Of a stretch of 64,000 nucleotides of DNA, positions 46,684-59,070 are shown in pieces. Position 1 is the stretch's first letter, and every line of letters begins with the position of its first letter. The notes beneath the pieces were generated by a model. It saw only the letters and a list, made by a program, of their open reading frames with translations, was not told where the DNA came from and searched no databases. The stretch lies in the NCBI GenBank assembly GCA_025667525.1, contig CM046877.1:32012255-32076254 (forward strand). The letters run 5' to 3'. Position numbers and translations under genes: made by a program. Source of the stretch: Glebionis coronaria (Eukaryota; Streptophyta; Magnoliopsida; Asterales; Asteraceae).

Positions 46684-49600
46684 ATGCCTAAGGTTAGGAA
46701 AGAAAATGTGACTACGAGCGTTAGTGTGCCTCTAAATGATGAAACTAGGGAAACTAATGAATCAGAAATCACAACTAACATGGAATCCAATTTAGCAAAT
46801 GCTCCATCGTGTTCTAATTCTTCTGCAGGTGATCGAAATAATTCTCTTCATACTGGACTCCGGATGCACGAAGCACATGACGGGGAATCTCAAGCTTCTA
46901 ATTAACTTCGTGGAGAAGTTCCTGGGTACGGTCCGATTCGGGAATGATCAATTTTCACCGATCCTAGGATATGGAGACTTGGTTCAGGGGAATATCACTA
47001 TCAAAAGGGTTTACTACGTCGAAGGGCTTAATCACAATCTTTTCTCGGTTGGTCAATTCTGTGATGCGGATTTAGAGGTTGCTTTTCGAAAGAAGACATG
47101 TTTTGTTCGTGATTATGATGGGAATGACTTACTTACCGGAACACGGGGTACTGATCTCTACACTATTTCACTACAAGACTCCACATCTTCAACTCCAATC
47201 TGTTTCATGGCTAAAGCTTCAACGACTCAAGCTTGGTTATGGCATCAACGTTTATCTCATCTTAACTTTGATACCATCAACTTGCTTTCCAAGAAAGATA
47301 TTGTGCGAGGCCTTCCTAACTTGAAATTCATCAAAGATCATCTTTGTTCTTCTTATGAGCTTTGTAAAGCTAAACGGAGTAGTTTCAAGACAAAGACTAC
47401 ACCAAGCTCTAAAGGACAGTTAGATCTTCTTCATATAGATTTGTGTGGTCCCATGCGTGTTCAAAGTATCAATGGGAAGAAATACGTTATGGTAATTGTC
47501 GATGACTACTCAAGGTACACATGGACTCACTTCTTGAGGTCCAAGGATGAAACACCCGATGTTCTCATCAGCTTCCTTAAAGTGATACAACGTGGTCTTC
47601 AAGCTCAAGTTAAAGTGGTTCGTACTGACAGAGGTACAAAATTTTTGAATTCAAAACTGAGAAACTATTTTGAAGCCGAGGGAATTGAACATGAAACATC
47701 TATTGCTCGAACACCCGAACAAAACGGCGTTGTTGAAAGACGAAACCGTACTTTAGTTGAGGCTGCTCGAACATTATTATCCGCTTCAAAACTTCCACTA
47801 TACTTTTGGGCCGAAGCCGTGTCAACCGCATGCTACACACAAAACCGCTCCTTAATTATCCCAAGACACAAAAAGACACCATATCACATAATTAATGATC
47901 GCAAACCTTCACTCAAACACCTTCACGTTTTTGGATGTACGTGTTACATTATTCGAGATGGTGAAAATCTGGACAAGATGAAAGAGAAAGGTGATGCATG
48001 CATTTTAGTGGGGTATGCAACTCAGTCTAAGGGATACAGAGTGTACAACAAGAGAACAAAATTGATAGTCGAGACTATTCATATCAGATTTGATGAATTG
48101 CAAGAAATGGCACTTGAACAAAACAGTTTAAGTCCCGATCCACAACGACAAACGACTTCTGTTCACAACCGCACGGAACTCGGAACTCAAGACCACAGCA
48201 ATGAACCGTCAAGTTCAAAGCTGGTTCCTGAACATGTTCCTAGAGCAGATATGACAGTGGACACGACACTTGAAGAGTTGGAAATGTTATATGGACCAAT
48301 GTATGATGAATATTTCACGGGGGAGAAACAAGTTGCATCGAAGTCTTCCGCTGTCACTCATGATAAGAATGATGATACCGTTCATCGTCAACAAATGGAT
48401 ACAACTTCATCTACTTCAACACGGGTTGTTGCAGATTTACCTCCTCAGAATATCAATTCAACAATCGATCCTACAACATCCACAACTACTGTCATTGCTC
48501 CAGAGAACACAAATCAAGCAGACGATGCATTATCTGACGAAGACGAATTTATCAACCTATTCGGTACACCGGTACACGAAACTGGAGAGTCTTCTACTCG
48601 CCATGTTGATCCGTCAAATATGCATACGTTTTATCAACGACATCCTTCAACACACCACTGGACCCGAGATCATCCTTTGGTTCACGTAATTGGAAACCCT
48701 TCACAGCCCGTTCGTACAAGACGACAACTAGCCACCGATGGCGATGTTTGTATGTTCGCACTCGCCGTGAGTACTGTCGAACCGAAAAACATCAAAGAAG
48801 CCATGGCTGATCATGCTTGGATTGAATCGATGACGGATGAACTTCAACAATTTGAAAGACTTAAAGTCTGGGAACTTGTTGACAGACCATACGATGTGAC
48901 TCCTTTAAATCTTCGTTGGATCTGGAAAAACAAGTTGGATGAAGAAAACACGATCATCAAGAACAAAGCTAGGCTAGTGGCTAAGGGGTATGGCCAGAAA
49001 GAGGGAATTGATTTTGAAGAATCATTTGCACCAGTAGCTCGAATGGAAGCAGTCAGGATTTTTCTTGCTTATGCTGCACATAAGGGATTCACTGTCTATC
49101 AAATGGACGTAAAGACAGCATTTCTTAACGGTCCTTTGAAGGAAGAAGTCTATGTCACGCAGCCGGAAGGATTCGTCAATCCTCATTATCCTGACAAGGT
49201 GTATCGTCTCCACAAGGCACTATATGGACTCAAGCAAGCTCCAAGGGCATGGTACGACGAGCTCTCAAAATTTCTGGTATCCAAAGGTTTCTCAAAAGGT
49301 TCCATTGATCTAACTTTGTTCACTTATAAATATGGGGATGACATTTTGCTTGTGCAAATTTATGTTGATGACATTATTTTCGGGTCTACAAACCCAAAAC
49401 TTTCAAAATGGTTTGAAAAAGTAATGCATAGCAAATTTGAAATGTCAATGATGGGCGAACTAAAATTCTTTCTAGGAATTCAAGTTCACCAATCCCCAAG
49501 TGGTATCTTTATTAACCAAGCTAAGTATTGTCAAGAGATAATCAAAAAGCATGGTATGACCTCATGTGACCCCGTTGGGACACCATTATCAACCACATCC

Positions 49601-50341
49601 CTAGATGCTGACTTGGAGGGATTACCCATAGATCAAACAAGATATCGTTCCATGATCGGGTCCCTCATGTACTTGACAGCAAGCAGACCAGATATTAATC
49701 ATGCTACATGCTATTGTGCACGATATCAAGCACGACCCACTGAAAAGCACCTCAAGGAGGTTAAACGGATCTTTCGGTACCTCAAGAATACCATTCATTT
49801 GGGACTCTGGTATCCGAGGGAAACCGGTTTCTTTCTAACGGCCTATTCAGATTCTGATCATGCAGGGTGTCTTGATACACGAAAAAGTACTTCTGGTGGT
49901 GCACAATTTTTAGGTCAAGATAAGCTTGTGGGATGGTCTTCCAAGAAGCAGGATTGCACGTCACTTTCATCAGCCGAAGCGGAGTATGTGTCTCTATCTG
50001 CGTGTTGTGCTCAAGTTCTATAGATGAGAACACAACTCACGGATTATGGCTTCCACTTTGATAAATTACCTATGTACTGTGACTCAAAGTCGGCCATAGC
50101 CATCTCCTGCAATCCGGTACAGCATTCCCGCACGAAGCACATCGATGTCCGATACCACTTCATAAAGGAACAATTTGAAAGAGGTATCGTTGAATTATAC
50201 TTTGTTGGAACGGATTACCAATTAGCCGACTTGTTTACGAAAGCTCTGTCGAAAGATAGGTTTGAGTACCTCGTTAGGCAAATTGGTATGAGATGTTTGA
50301 CTCCAGCAGACCTGGAGATTCTGGCAAAGTTGCCTGCTTGA
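46684..50341 (+). pseudogene. Copia pol: protease, integrase, RT, RNase H, broken
   Basis: From 46799 the frame reads: protease-adjacent [10 protein letters not shown], pre-integrase [11 protein letters not shown], integrase core with D214, D277 and E313 (the 35-residue spacing is kept), RT with YVDD at D857/D858, and RNase H ([30 protein letters not shown]). In the integrase zinc domain a Cys is replaced by Tyr in [11 protein letters not shown]. An in-frame TAG at 50021-50023 cuts RNase H; the frame then continues to 50341 (YCDSKSAIAISCNPVQHSRTKHID). The frame just upstream (46684-46905) is out of register, so a frameshift lies near 46850. The polyprotein is not translatable as one piece. 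Confidence 0.92.
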
Positions 50342-52908
50342 TTTATCTTTCAAACATCAACTTGTAAATATCTTTGAAAAAGCAAAATACAAAAATATAA
50401 AACACATAAAAGCAAAACACAAAATTAAAAATCTTTCAAAATCCAAAAATATTCTTCTCGACATGTCTTTTAGTATCGATAATATGGACGTGCCTAGAAA
50501 TGTCGCTCAATAACGACACGGGTGTGTACATAAAGCTCGAATGAAAGTTGTTAATATTTTTCAAAACATGTCATTTCTTCTTTTAATAAAGGAAATCGTC
50601 TATTTTGGACAATATTTCCAAACAACGGGTAGAGCAATCTATCACGGGTTGAGCTTGTCACAAAACATTCAACGTTTTGAGCTCAACACAATGGCTTGTA
50701 ATCACTTTCAGATTGCAACCCGGTTCTATATTCACGGGGGAGTGTACGATTTCGTGCTCTTACCCTCAGCAAAAGAAGAGAAATCTTCTTACACTTGAGT
50801 GGATTTGTCAAGACATTCAAAGTCTATGAACTCAAGTTTATGCTTTAGAAAAACCTTTCGACAAAAAGAATTGATTTTTCAAAAAGCGTTGAACACAATT
50901 TTTTCAAGAATTTTTCAATGATATTCAAAATCTTTCAAAAATTGTGTGTTCAACAACTCCCATCCTCAAAAAGCGAAATGTGGATCATATCCTCATAATG
51001 ACAATTCAATTGGATCAATTTTTGAGGGGGAGCATTTTAAACTTCATGCAAAAGATTAACACATCTTTCTCCCGGAGATTTCAAGACTATTTTTCAAAAT
51101 ATATTTTAATCAAATTTGGTATCTCTAATATCAAAAGATTTTATATATTAGAGATAGGGGGAGAAAATGTGATTAAAATGTGATCTAATATAAGACTCAA
51201 GCACTTTAACTCTTACCTACATGTGCGAAACACTTTCGATTATCGATGCACATGTGAAGGGGGAGAATTTCTGAAATGACAAAACTAGCAAGGTGTTAAA
51301 TCTTTTTCAAACACTTTGTTAGAATTTAAAGTGGTTTTCATGGTTACCATCAAATACCCACAACATCTTTAATTCACGACGTTATTGGTGTCAAAAGGGT
51401 GGTTAGGTTTAAGTCCTATGATCCAACCAGAACCGGAGGGATCTTCCCAGGGACAATCCAATAGATTATTAGAAGTCCTTAGGAAAGATGGAGTAGAATG
51501 TGAACGTAGCTGAATGCCGACTAAGTACTGATGCTAGCACTGGAACAATCACAACAAGGTGCTAGTAATGATGTCTTGGTAAGCATTGAAGGGGTTGAAG
51601 AATGAAAAAGAAATGTAAGGATAAAGGGTGTAAAGAAAGAAGCCCTCCATACAACTTAGGCAGAAACCGGGTCAACTCATCATGAAGAAAAACTCATCAT
51701 GGACCCAGTGATGTGAAGCACAACCCTTTCCTAGCTACTCAGGCTTCTCTCAAAAGAAGTTTGTTTTATTGTCACGGAGATCAACACGACTTCTATTGAC
51801 TTTCTCACTCCGAGATAGTTGATATTGAATAGGTGGCATCTGCTCCAGCCTCCGACCACTAAAAGTGCACAAATAGAGTCTAGAGCCAAAAGATCAATCA
51901 AATCTCGTTAGGACACACGGATGAAGATCAACAGAGTCCTATGCTATATCCTTGTGATATTGCTAGAACACTCAGAATGATACTACTTAGTATTTACAAT
52001 GATGAGTGGAAATCCTTCCAGTGTTAATATCAAACAGCACTGCGGTAGGTCATATGTAAGATTCTTTATGCATTGAACATATGTAAAACTGAAAAGCAAC
52101 AGTGGTTTGATTCTGAATTGATTCAAACTCGTTTCAGGTTTCTACGCAATATCTTTATGGTCTTGCCAGAACATTCAGAGTGATATTCATTAATATTCAC
52201 AGTGACGAATGGAAATCCTTCTAGCGTCAACATCAAACAGCGCTACGGTAGGTAACTTGCGAGATTCTTATGAATCAAGCTTGTGTCAACTGGAAAGCAA
52301 CAATGGTAAGATTCTTAATGAATCAAACTTGTTCCAGGAATTTGAATTGACGACTTTAATCAAGCGGATATTTATCCAATTGATTCACTCTTTATGTTCG
52401 CAGTCTTGCTTTGAGACGGTCGAGTAAAGAGAACGGCTAGTACAGCCGCGAAACCCTGTCAAGGAGATTCTTAATTGAATCTACCTGATCACAGGTACGA
52501 TATTTAATATCGTATAACGGTCTTCACCGACCGGAGGTAAAACGCTACCGATTTAGGACGAATGTCAAAGCCATTCAGTCCGTGTCTATGTTTTGTCTCG
52601 AGAAGGTGGCGTCACGGTGTACACAGCAAAGTCAATGATTCAGAAACCACATACTCATGCCTAAAGACATATTCAACAATTAATAGTGTGAGCATGTGGA
52701 TGAAGACACAAGATCGCAAGATGGCAAAGACAAGTCAAGGATGATTTGAAGATCTCAAGCTTAAAGACAAAGTCGAAAGACAACGACAAAGGCTCAAAGA
52801 TCACAGCATGAAGGAATAAGGCTACGATTACACGTTCAAGACTCATTTATGGCGAGAATAGTAATCTCTAAAAATTTCCTAAATGACCAAGGTTTATGAC
52901 CTCTCATT
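50342..52908 (+). mobile_element. Copia 3' noncoding region with internal duplication
   Basis: 2.6 kb between RNase H and the polypurine tract has no frame with recognisable motifs and no envelope-like membrane protein. 51941-52055 and 52147-52260 are diverged copies (shared: tggaaatccttc, atcaaacagc, cggtaggt), about 205 bases apart. 51007-51030 and 51160-51180 are gggggagcat- and gggggagaa-like purine runs that could act as extra tracts. Confidence 0.75.
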
Positions 52909-52917
52909 GGGGGAGAT
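52907..52917 (+). other. Copia polypurine tract
   Basis: ttgggggagat ends exactly at the start of the 3' LTR and is the standard copia polypurine tract for plus-strand priming. Confidence 0.92.
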
Positions 52918-53308
52918 TGTTAGCCTCAAAATATTGAGCCAAACAAGAATGCTCGGTCATATGTTTATTATGTATCGTATTTTAGAACGTTGTAATAGGT
53001 AGTATATTAGTCGTGTTATACGGGCTTAACTTTAGGCTAAAGTTCATTAATAAGTAACTAAAGCCCAAAAGGAAAGCCCGGCCCAAACCATATAGTCCAT
53101 AAAGAAGCCCGCATGTGGGTGGACTATATAAACTACCCTCCTAGCATGTTAGGAGGGTTGGTGATTCATTTTCTTCTTAATCTAATATTTCACAAGTTCA
53201 CACACTTCTCTCTCTTTTCTCTCTCTAGTTTCTCTCTCTAAAATTCATCTCATTTCTACCTTTCTTTCTTCATTAATAGTATAGAATCATCACAAAATAG
53301 GGACAACA
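52918..53308 (+). repeat. 3' LTR of the copia element
   Basis: 391 bp, nearly identical to 41192-41582; followed by the target duplication tagtc. Confidence 0.97.
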
Positions 53309-53313
53309 TAGTC

Positions 53314-53496
53314 ATATACAATTAAGCATAAAGCCGCTAATAGTGTTAATAAGTGTGACAGCATGCTTTTTAAAGTCAAGTCAATGTGTGTTTTGTGTGA
53401 CTATTGTTCATCAATGGTCACATGAATTTTATGTTGTGTGGCATTTTGTAATTTTTAGTCACATAACGAATTAAGCAAACAGTGACCAAAAGTGTT
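53314..53496 (+). repeat. ~180-bp tandem array, right part
   Basis: Completes the second ~935-bp block. It contains gtgtgacagcatgctttt uninterrupted, the empty site of the gypsy element. The array stops six bases before the tRNA-like gene. Confidence 0.93.
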
Positions 53497-53501
53497 AAAT
53501 A

Positions 53502-53574
53502 TAGAAGTGCGGGGAATCGAACCCCGTGCCTCTCGAATTCAATGCGAGCGCTCTACCATATGAGATACACTCCT
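53502..53574 (-). tRNA. tRNA-Ala-like gene with UGA anticodon, probably a pseudogene
   Basis: The 73 bases fold as a tRNA: a perfect 7-bp acceptor stem (5' aggagtg, 3' cacttct) including G3:U70, the alanine identity pair, with discriminator A73. G18-G19 and T33 are present, and the 5-bp T stem with ttcgatt loop gives an intact B box (ggttcgattcc). Overall it resembles plant tRNA-Ala. But bases 34-36 are tga, a serine anticodon, and there is no long variable arm of a tRNA-Ser. Mismatches at 10:25 (T:C) and 31:39 (C:T) and A-box substitutions suggest a decayed gene. No T-run terminator is evident directly after the 3' end. Confidence 0.75.
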
Positions 53575-53999
<425 letters not shown>

Positions 54000-54784
54000 C
54001 ACTACAACAAAACAAGTGTTTAGGGTTGGGGTTTTTTTAGGGTCGACAAAGTCGTCCCTAAATGAGTTGGGGCCCACCACTTTCCCAAGAAAAATCAAGT
54101 CAATGGAAGGCTGTGGGGACAAGTGGGTCCAGGAAACCTAGGGACGACTAAGTCGTCCTAAGAGTAAAAAAATTCCCCTTTTTTATCACATTTTATTATT
54201 TAAAATTATTTAAAATTATTTAAAATTATTTATTAGAAAATTATTTAAAATTATTTAATAGAATTATTTTTCTGTAAAAAAGTATTAGATTAAAAAGGGA
54301 ATATATATTGAAAAAACTTAGGGACGACTTTTTCGACCCTAAATTACATAAGGAAGTCGTCCCTAAATTTCCCCCCTTATTTTCCAAAAAATTTTCCTAA
54401 AAAAATTAAATAACCCGCTAATAAATTAAATAACAGGGAAATAAGTTATGTGTAAATATTTAGGGACGACTATTTCGGCCCTTAATTACATAGAGAAGTC
54501 GTCCCTAAATGAAAATTTTATATATATTTAACAAAAAACTTTATACATATTAAAAAAACATTATACATATTTAAAAAAAACTTTATATTTTAAAAAACTT
54601 TATATTTATTTAAAAAAAACTTTATACATATTTAAAAAAACTTTATACATATTTAGAAAAACATTATACACATTTAAAAAAACTTTATATATTTAAAAAA
54701 ACTTTATATTTATTTAAAAAAAAAACTTTATAGATATAGGGACGACTTAGTCGACCCTAGCTTTCCCGCCAGAATTTACCGCCA

Positions 54785-56305
54785 ACATTTCCCGCCAATA
54801 CATATAACGTATAACCCTAGCATATCGACTCATCAGTTGAACCTCTAACGTATAACCGTAACATATCGACTCATCAGTTGAACCTCTAACGTATAACCGT
54901 AACATATCGACTCATCACTTGAACCTCTAAGTATAACCGTAGCATATCGATTCATCAGTTGAACCTCTAACATATAACCGTAACATATCGACTCATCAGT
55001 TGAACCTCTAACGTAAAACCCTAGCATATCGACTCATCAGTTGAACCTCTAACGTATACCCTAGCATATCGACTCGTCTGTTGAACCTATAACGTATAAC
55101 TATAGCATATCGACTCATCAGTTGAACATTTAACATATAACCGTAACATATTGACTCATCACTTGAACATTTAACGTATAACCCTAGCATATCAACTCAT
55201 CAGTTGAACCTCTAACGTATAACCGTAACATATCGACTCATCAGTTTATCGACTCATCGGTTGAACCTCTAACGTATAACCCTAGCATATCGACTCATCA
55301 GTTGAACCTTTAACGTATAACCCTAGCATATCGACTCATCAGTTGAACGTTTAACATATAACCGTAGCATATCGACTCATCAGTTGAACGTTTAACGTAT
55401 AACCGTAGCATATCGACTCATCAGTTGAACCTTTAACGTATAACCCTAGCATATCGACTCATCAGTTGAACCTTTAACGTGTAACCGTAGCATATCGACT
55501 CATCAGTTGAACCTCTAATGTATAACCCTAGCATATCGACTCATCAGTTGAACCTTTAACGTATAACCGTAACATATCGACTCATCAGTTGAACGTTTAA
55601 CGTATAACCGTAGCATATCGACTCATCAGTTGAACCTTTAACGTATAACCCTAGCATATCGACTCATCAGTTGAACCTATAACGTATAACCCTAGCATAT
55701 CGACTCATCTCTTGAACCTTTAACGTATAACCCTAGCATATCGACTCGTCTGTTGAACCTTTAACGTATAACCATAACATATCGACTCATCTGTTTAACC
55801 TCTAATGTATAACCGTAGCATATTGACTCATCTATTGAACCTTTAACGTATAACCGTAAAATATCGACTCATCTGTTGAACCTTTAACGTAGTACCCTAG
55901 CATATCGACTCGTCTGTTGAACCTTTAACGTATAACCCTAACATATCAACTCATCTGTTGAACCTTTAACATATAACCCTAGCATATCGACTCGTTAGTT
56001 GAACCTTTAACGTATAACCCTAACATATCGACTCGTCAGTTGAACCTTTAACGTATAACCCTAACATATCAACTCATCAGTTGAACCTTTAACGTATAAC
56101 CCTAGTACATCGGCTCATCCGTTGAACCTTTAACGTATAACCTTAACGTATCAACTCATCCATTAAACTTTTAACATATAACAATAACAAGTCGACTTAT
56201 CAATTGAACCTTTAACGTATAACCTTTATATATCGACTAATCCGTAGAACCTTTAAGGTATAACTATATAAATCGATCCATCCGTTTAACTTTTAATGTA
56301 TAACC
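54785..56305 (+). repeat. 41-bp minisatellite, ~36 copies
   Basis: The unit, read as gcatatcgactcatcagttg then aacctttaacgtataacccta, repeats head to tail. Units at 55260-56100 are most alike; those after 56100 are increasingly diverged, and one partial unit occurs near 55240. Positions alternate between taaccctag and taaccgtag/taaccgtaa variants. The frames across it are artefacts. Confidence 0.95.
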
Positions 56306-56738
56306 TTGAATAATTTATACTAACTATTTTAAATAATTTATCACTTTTTAAATAATTTATAATTATTTCAAAATAATTTATAAATACGTTAGATTATTTA
56401 TAAGTATTTGAAAATAATTTATAGATATTTTAAATGATTTCTAATTTATCTTAAATATTTTAAAAATGTGAAGTATGTAATAAATTGATATTCCTAGTGC
56501 ACAAGTGAAATGCATTTGAAACCCAAAACATTTGGCGCACACCAAAACTCAAACAATTCCCGCCTAGAAAAAAAGCCATGCTGGCAATCCTAGAAAAAAA
56601 GGTTTCCACAAATTACAACACATTTCTCCTTCCTCCAACCACAACACACCACCCCCTATTATATTTACTGTCTTAAATCCCCCTTTTTCATCTCCACAAA
56701 GAAACAAAGATTAGTCTCCTTTTCTTCTCCACAAAAAA

Positions 56739-57182
56739 ATGGCAAACAATGAAAAATCAATCACGAAATAAACCCATCTTCCTCAACTGTAACTGAGCCT
56801 GAGATGACGGATCTGTGCAAGACTAAGCTGACGATGATCGATATCAACATCAATGGTGTAAGGACCAGCGAGATGTATTATTCTTAAGTATTTTGTAAAA
56901 TCCTAGTGAATGAGCAGTTTAGTATTATGTGGGCTATAAAAGTATGTATGCTTGTTCGTGGATGTAAATCTCACATGACTGTGATTATTCATTGAATGAA
57001 CAAATTAGTATCCTTAATGTATATATGTGGTGTATTTTATATTCTATTGCTTGAGTTCTTTATTGTTCATTGTAGCTCCATTTGACATGGATCGAGTCAT
57101 CTATGTAACGGACTTGGTTCTAGGATATGTGCAAGAAAAGCAGACGAGGATGAAATTTATTTCCACAGAGGATATTACATGA
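56739..57182 (+). pseudogene. Small two-exon frame inside the CACTA element
   Basis: An ATG at 56739 follows a CT-rich, UTR-like stretch and opens a 10-codon frame (MANNEKSITK, stop). One base out of register the frame continues NPSSSTVTEPEMTDLCKTKL, TMIDININ to a donor-like aatg|gtgtaagg (56855/56856). An acceptor-like ttcattgtag ends at 57075, and the joined frame goes on APFDMDRVIYVTDLVLGYVQ, EKQTRMKFISTEDIT, stop. It looks like a captured or relict gene with one frameshift. I do not recognise it and it does not resemble CACTA transposase. Confidence 0.4.
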
Positions 57183-57634
57183 TGAATTGAAATATATTTA
57201 CTGAAAAAAATATATTTAATTTAGGGTCGACTTCTTATTGAGATTTAGGGTCGAAAAAGTCGACCCTAGATTTTTATTTAAGTATTTACTTTTGTTTTTT
57301 TTTTTGAAAAAAGAATTTTTTAATTATAAAAAAAGTATTTTTATTAATTATTAAAAAAAGTTTATTTTTATTAAAAATTTGGGGACGACTTTTTCGACCC
57401 TAAGTTTCAAAGAGGAGTCGTCCCTAGGATAGTCAATATTTTCAACGGAGTGGGATGTGGGACCCACTTGGTCGTCCCTAAGTTTCAAAGGGGAAGTCCA
57501 CCCTAGAAATCTAGAGACGATTTTTTGGGCACAACCCCCTTGGGTTGACTTAGTCGTCCCTATGGGTTTAGGGTCGAAAAAGTGACTCCCTGGGGACGAA
57601 TAAGTCGTCCCTAGGGTGAAAAATTGTTGTAGTG

Positions 57635-57997
57635 TCTGCATTTATCACAAACATAACTCAAAACAACTGCCCGCTGCACATAAAAACCAACATTGTTCAG
57701 TTAACAGAAAGAAAAACTCTTAGAAAACAATACCAATACAGATACGAAGTTCGTCTAACCACATTTATAAGGACATAACTGTTTCAGCCATGACTATCAA
57801 AAGTTCCACCGAATGCGTATTTCCGAAAGCCTATATAGAGAATCTAACTTCAAAGCAAAAGGCTCAAAGCAGAAGGCAGGGTTCAGTTACTCAATCTTTC
57901 TGACCACTAAATTTGTGGAACTGCATATCTTTTGGTATAAATCATCTACTGATGTACGGATGAGAGAGGATTGCAGATTTAAGAAAGTGGAGCATAA
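57635..57997. other. Unassigned, possibly intron of the RuvB-like 2 relic
   Basis: No supportable gene; this DNA would continue the interrupted RuvB-like 2 copy on the minus strand, where a tttatgtgcag acceptor-like word occurs at about 57680. Confidence 0.3.
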
Positions 57998-58297
57998 GGC
58001 TGGTGGGAGTGGCTTAAAAGCCACGAGTGACTTCACCCAACCCACGCGCAGCCCCCACCCCACCCACATAAACTCACGCGCGAGTTCTTCCCCAGGCAAA
58101 AAAAAACTAGGCAAACTCACATGGGTGAGTTTATACAATTGGGCCCCACGACTAAAATCTAATAAAAAAATGAGGGTGATGTGGAGTGAGTTTGGGTGAG
58201 TGTAATTACCTTCTGTGGTGAGTTTTGGTGAGTTTGGTAAAAAGCTAAGGTGGCGCTGAGGTGGCGGTGAGTGGGTTTCACCCCACTCCCACCAGTC
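57998..58297. mobile_element. 300-bp Tourist/Harbinger-type MITE
   Basis: Ends ggctggtgggagtgg and ccactcccaccagtc are 15-bp inverted repeats with one mismatch. A 3-bp duplication taa flanks them (57995-57997, 58298-58300), as expected for PIF/Harbinger-family MITEs. It has no coding capacity. Confidence 0.85.
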
Positions 58298-59070
58298 TAA
58301 GAAGCACAGGACACAATGACATGCAGGTGGTTAACAAATGGCTATCTTACCTTTGTAGCAGACATGAAGTTTTATCAAGAAGCTTTGTAGCAGAGGGTGT
58401 TATCCCTAAAACACCAAGGACAACCAATGACTTGCAGTTTAATGGGCTGTTCAAAGTAGTTGTTGAAGACCACAAGACACGATGACATGCAGCATGCATG
58501 TAGTCTAAGACTACCTTTATCCACAACCTATCACAACCCAATCTTTCATAAAATATTATTTTCTCTTTCCTCCACCTACACCAACATTTTATACAACCAA
58601 TCTTAACATTTTTAATATTTATCAACAAACTAACCCACCCCAACCCAAATTAATTTAAAATATTATTTTTATATTTAATTTGATTACTAAATTGTTCATA
58701 AAAAAATTTCTCATAAAATTATATGTCACTGACTTCATGTACCGATCTTAACTAATTTCATGCTTAACTTTTTATAAATAATACATTTGATACACAATTA
58801 TTTTACCAAAATACTACTAATAAATTAAATACATGATAAAAAATGTATAACAGCTAATCTCATTAAACAAAAGTCTATATAGGTTGCACTCCATAAACAA
58901 AAGCATATTCACATGTATTCACCTAGGAAAGAGTCGGTTTATTATAGAAACTAGTATTTTCAAAGAAACCAAGGGACTAATCCTGGCCACTCATTTCTTG
59001 AGACCAGATCTTAGGTTAAAAAAAGTGGAAGGACTGATTTGCAAATAATGAAAAATATACAGGGACTAAA
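58298..59070. other. Intergenic DNA, upstream of the C48-like gene
   Basis: No gene seen. The last 150 bases before 59221 are rich in ctctct and acacac words, as in plant 5' UTRs. Confidence 0.4.

Larger units (their letters stand above)
41192..53308 (+). mobile_element. Full-length but defective Ty1/copia retrotransposon
   Basis: A 12,117-bp element with 391-bp LTRs, TG...CA ends and a perfect 5-bp target duplication tagtc (41187-41191, 53309-53313). The empty site is preserved in the other repeat block at 27554-27562. Order of modules: LTR, primer site, repeat-rich leader, gag with a very long coiled-coil extension, protease-integrase-reverse transcriptase-RNase H, 2.6 kb of noncoding DNA, polypurine tract, LTR. 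Integrase before reverse transcriptase defines copia. Coding lesions are listed under the parts. Confidence 0.96.
54000..57634. mobile_element. 3.6-kb non-autonomous CACTA transposon
   Basis: Ends cactacaacaa and ttgttgtagtg are inverted repeats, flanked by a 3-bp target duplication tct (53997-53999, 57635-57637), as CACTA elements make. Both ends (54020-54760; 57230-57620) carry many subterminal words of the type tagggacgac / gtcgtcccta and tcgaccctaa in both orientations, the expected binding sites of a CACTA transposase. No transposase is encoded; the middle is a minisatellite and a small gene-like frame. Confidence 0.92.

Noticed and set aside
50342..51183. Envelope-like gene after copia pol
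   Set aside because: Small frames only, without signal peptide, transmembrane segment or coiled coil.
54785..56305. CRISPR-like array
   Set aside because: Units are contiguous 41-bp copies without unique spacers, in a plant transposon; this is a minisatellite.
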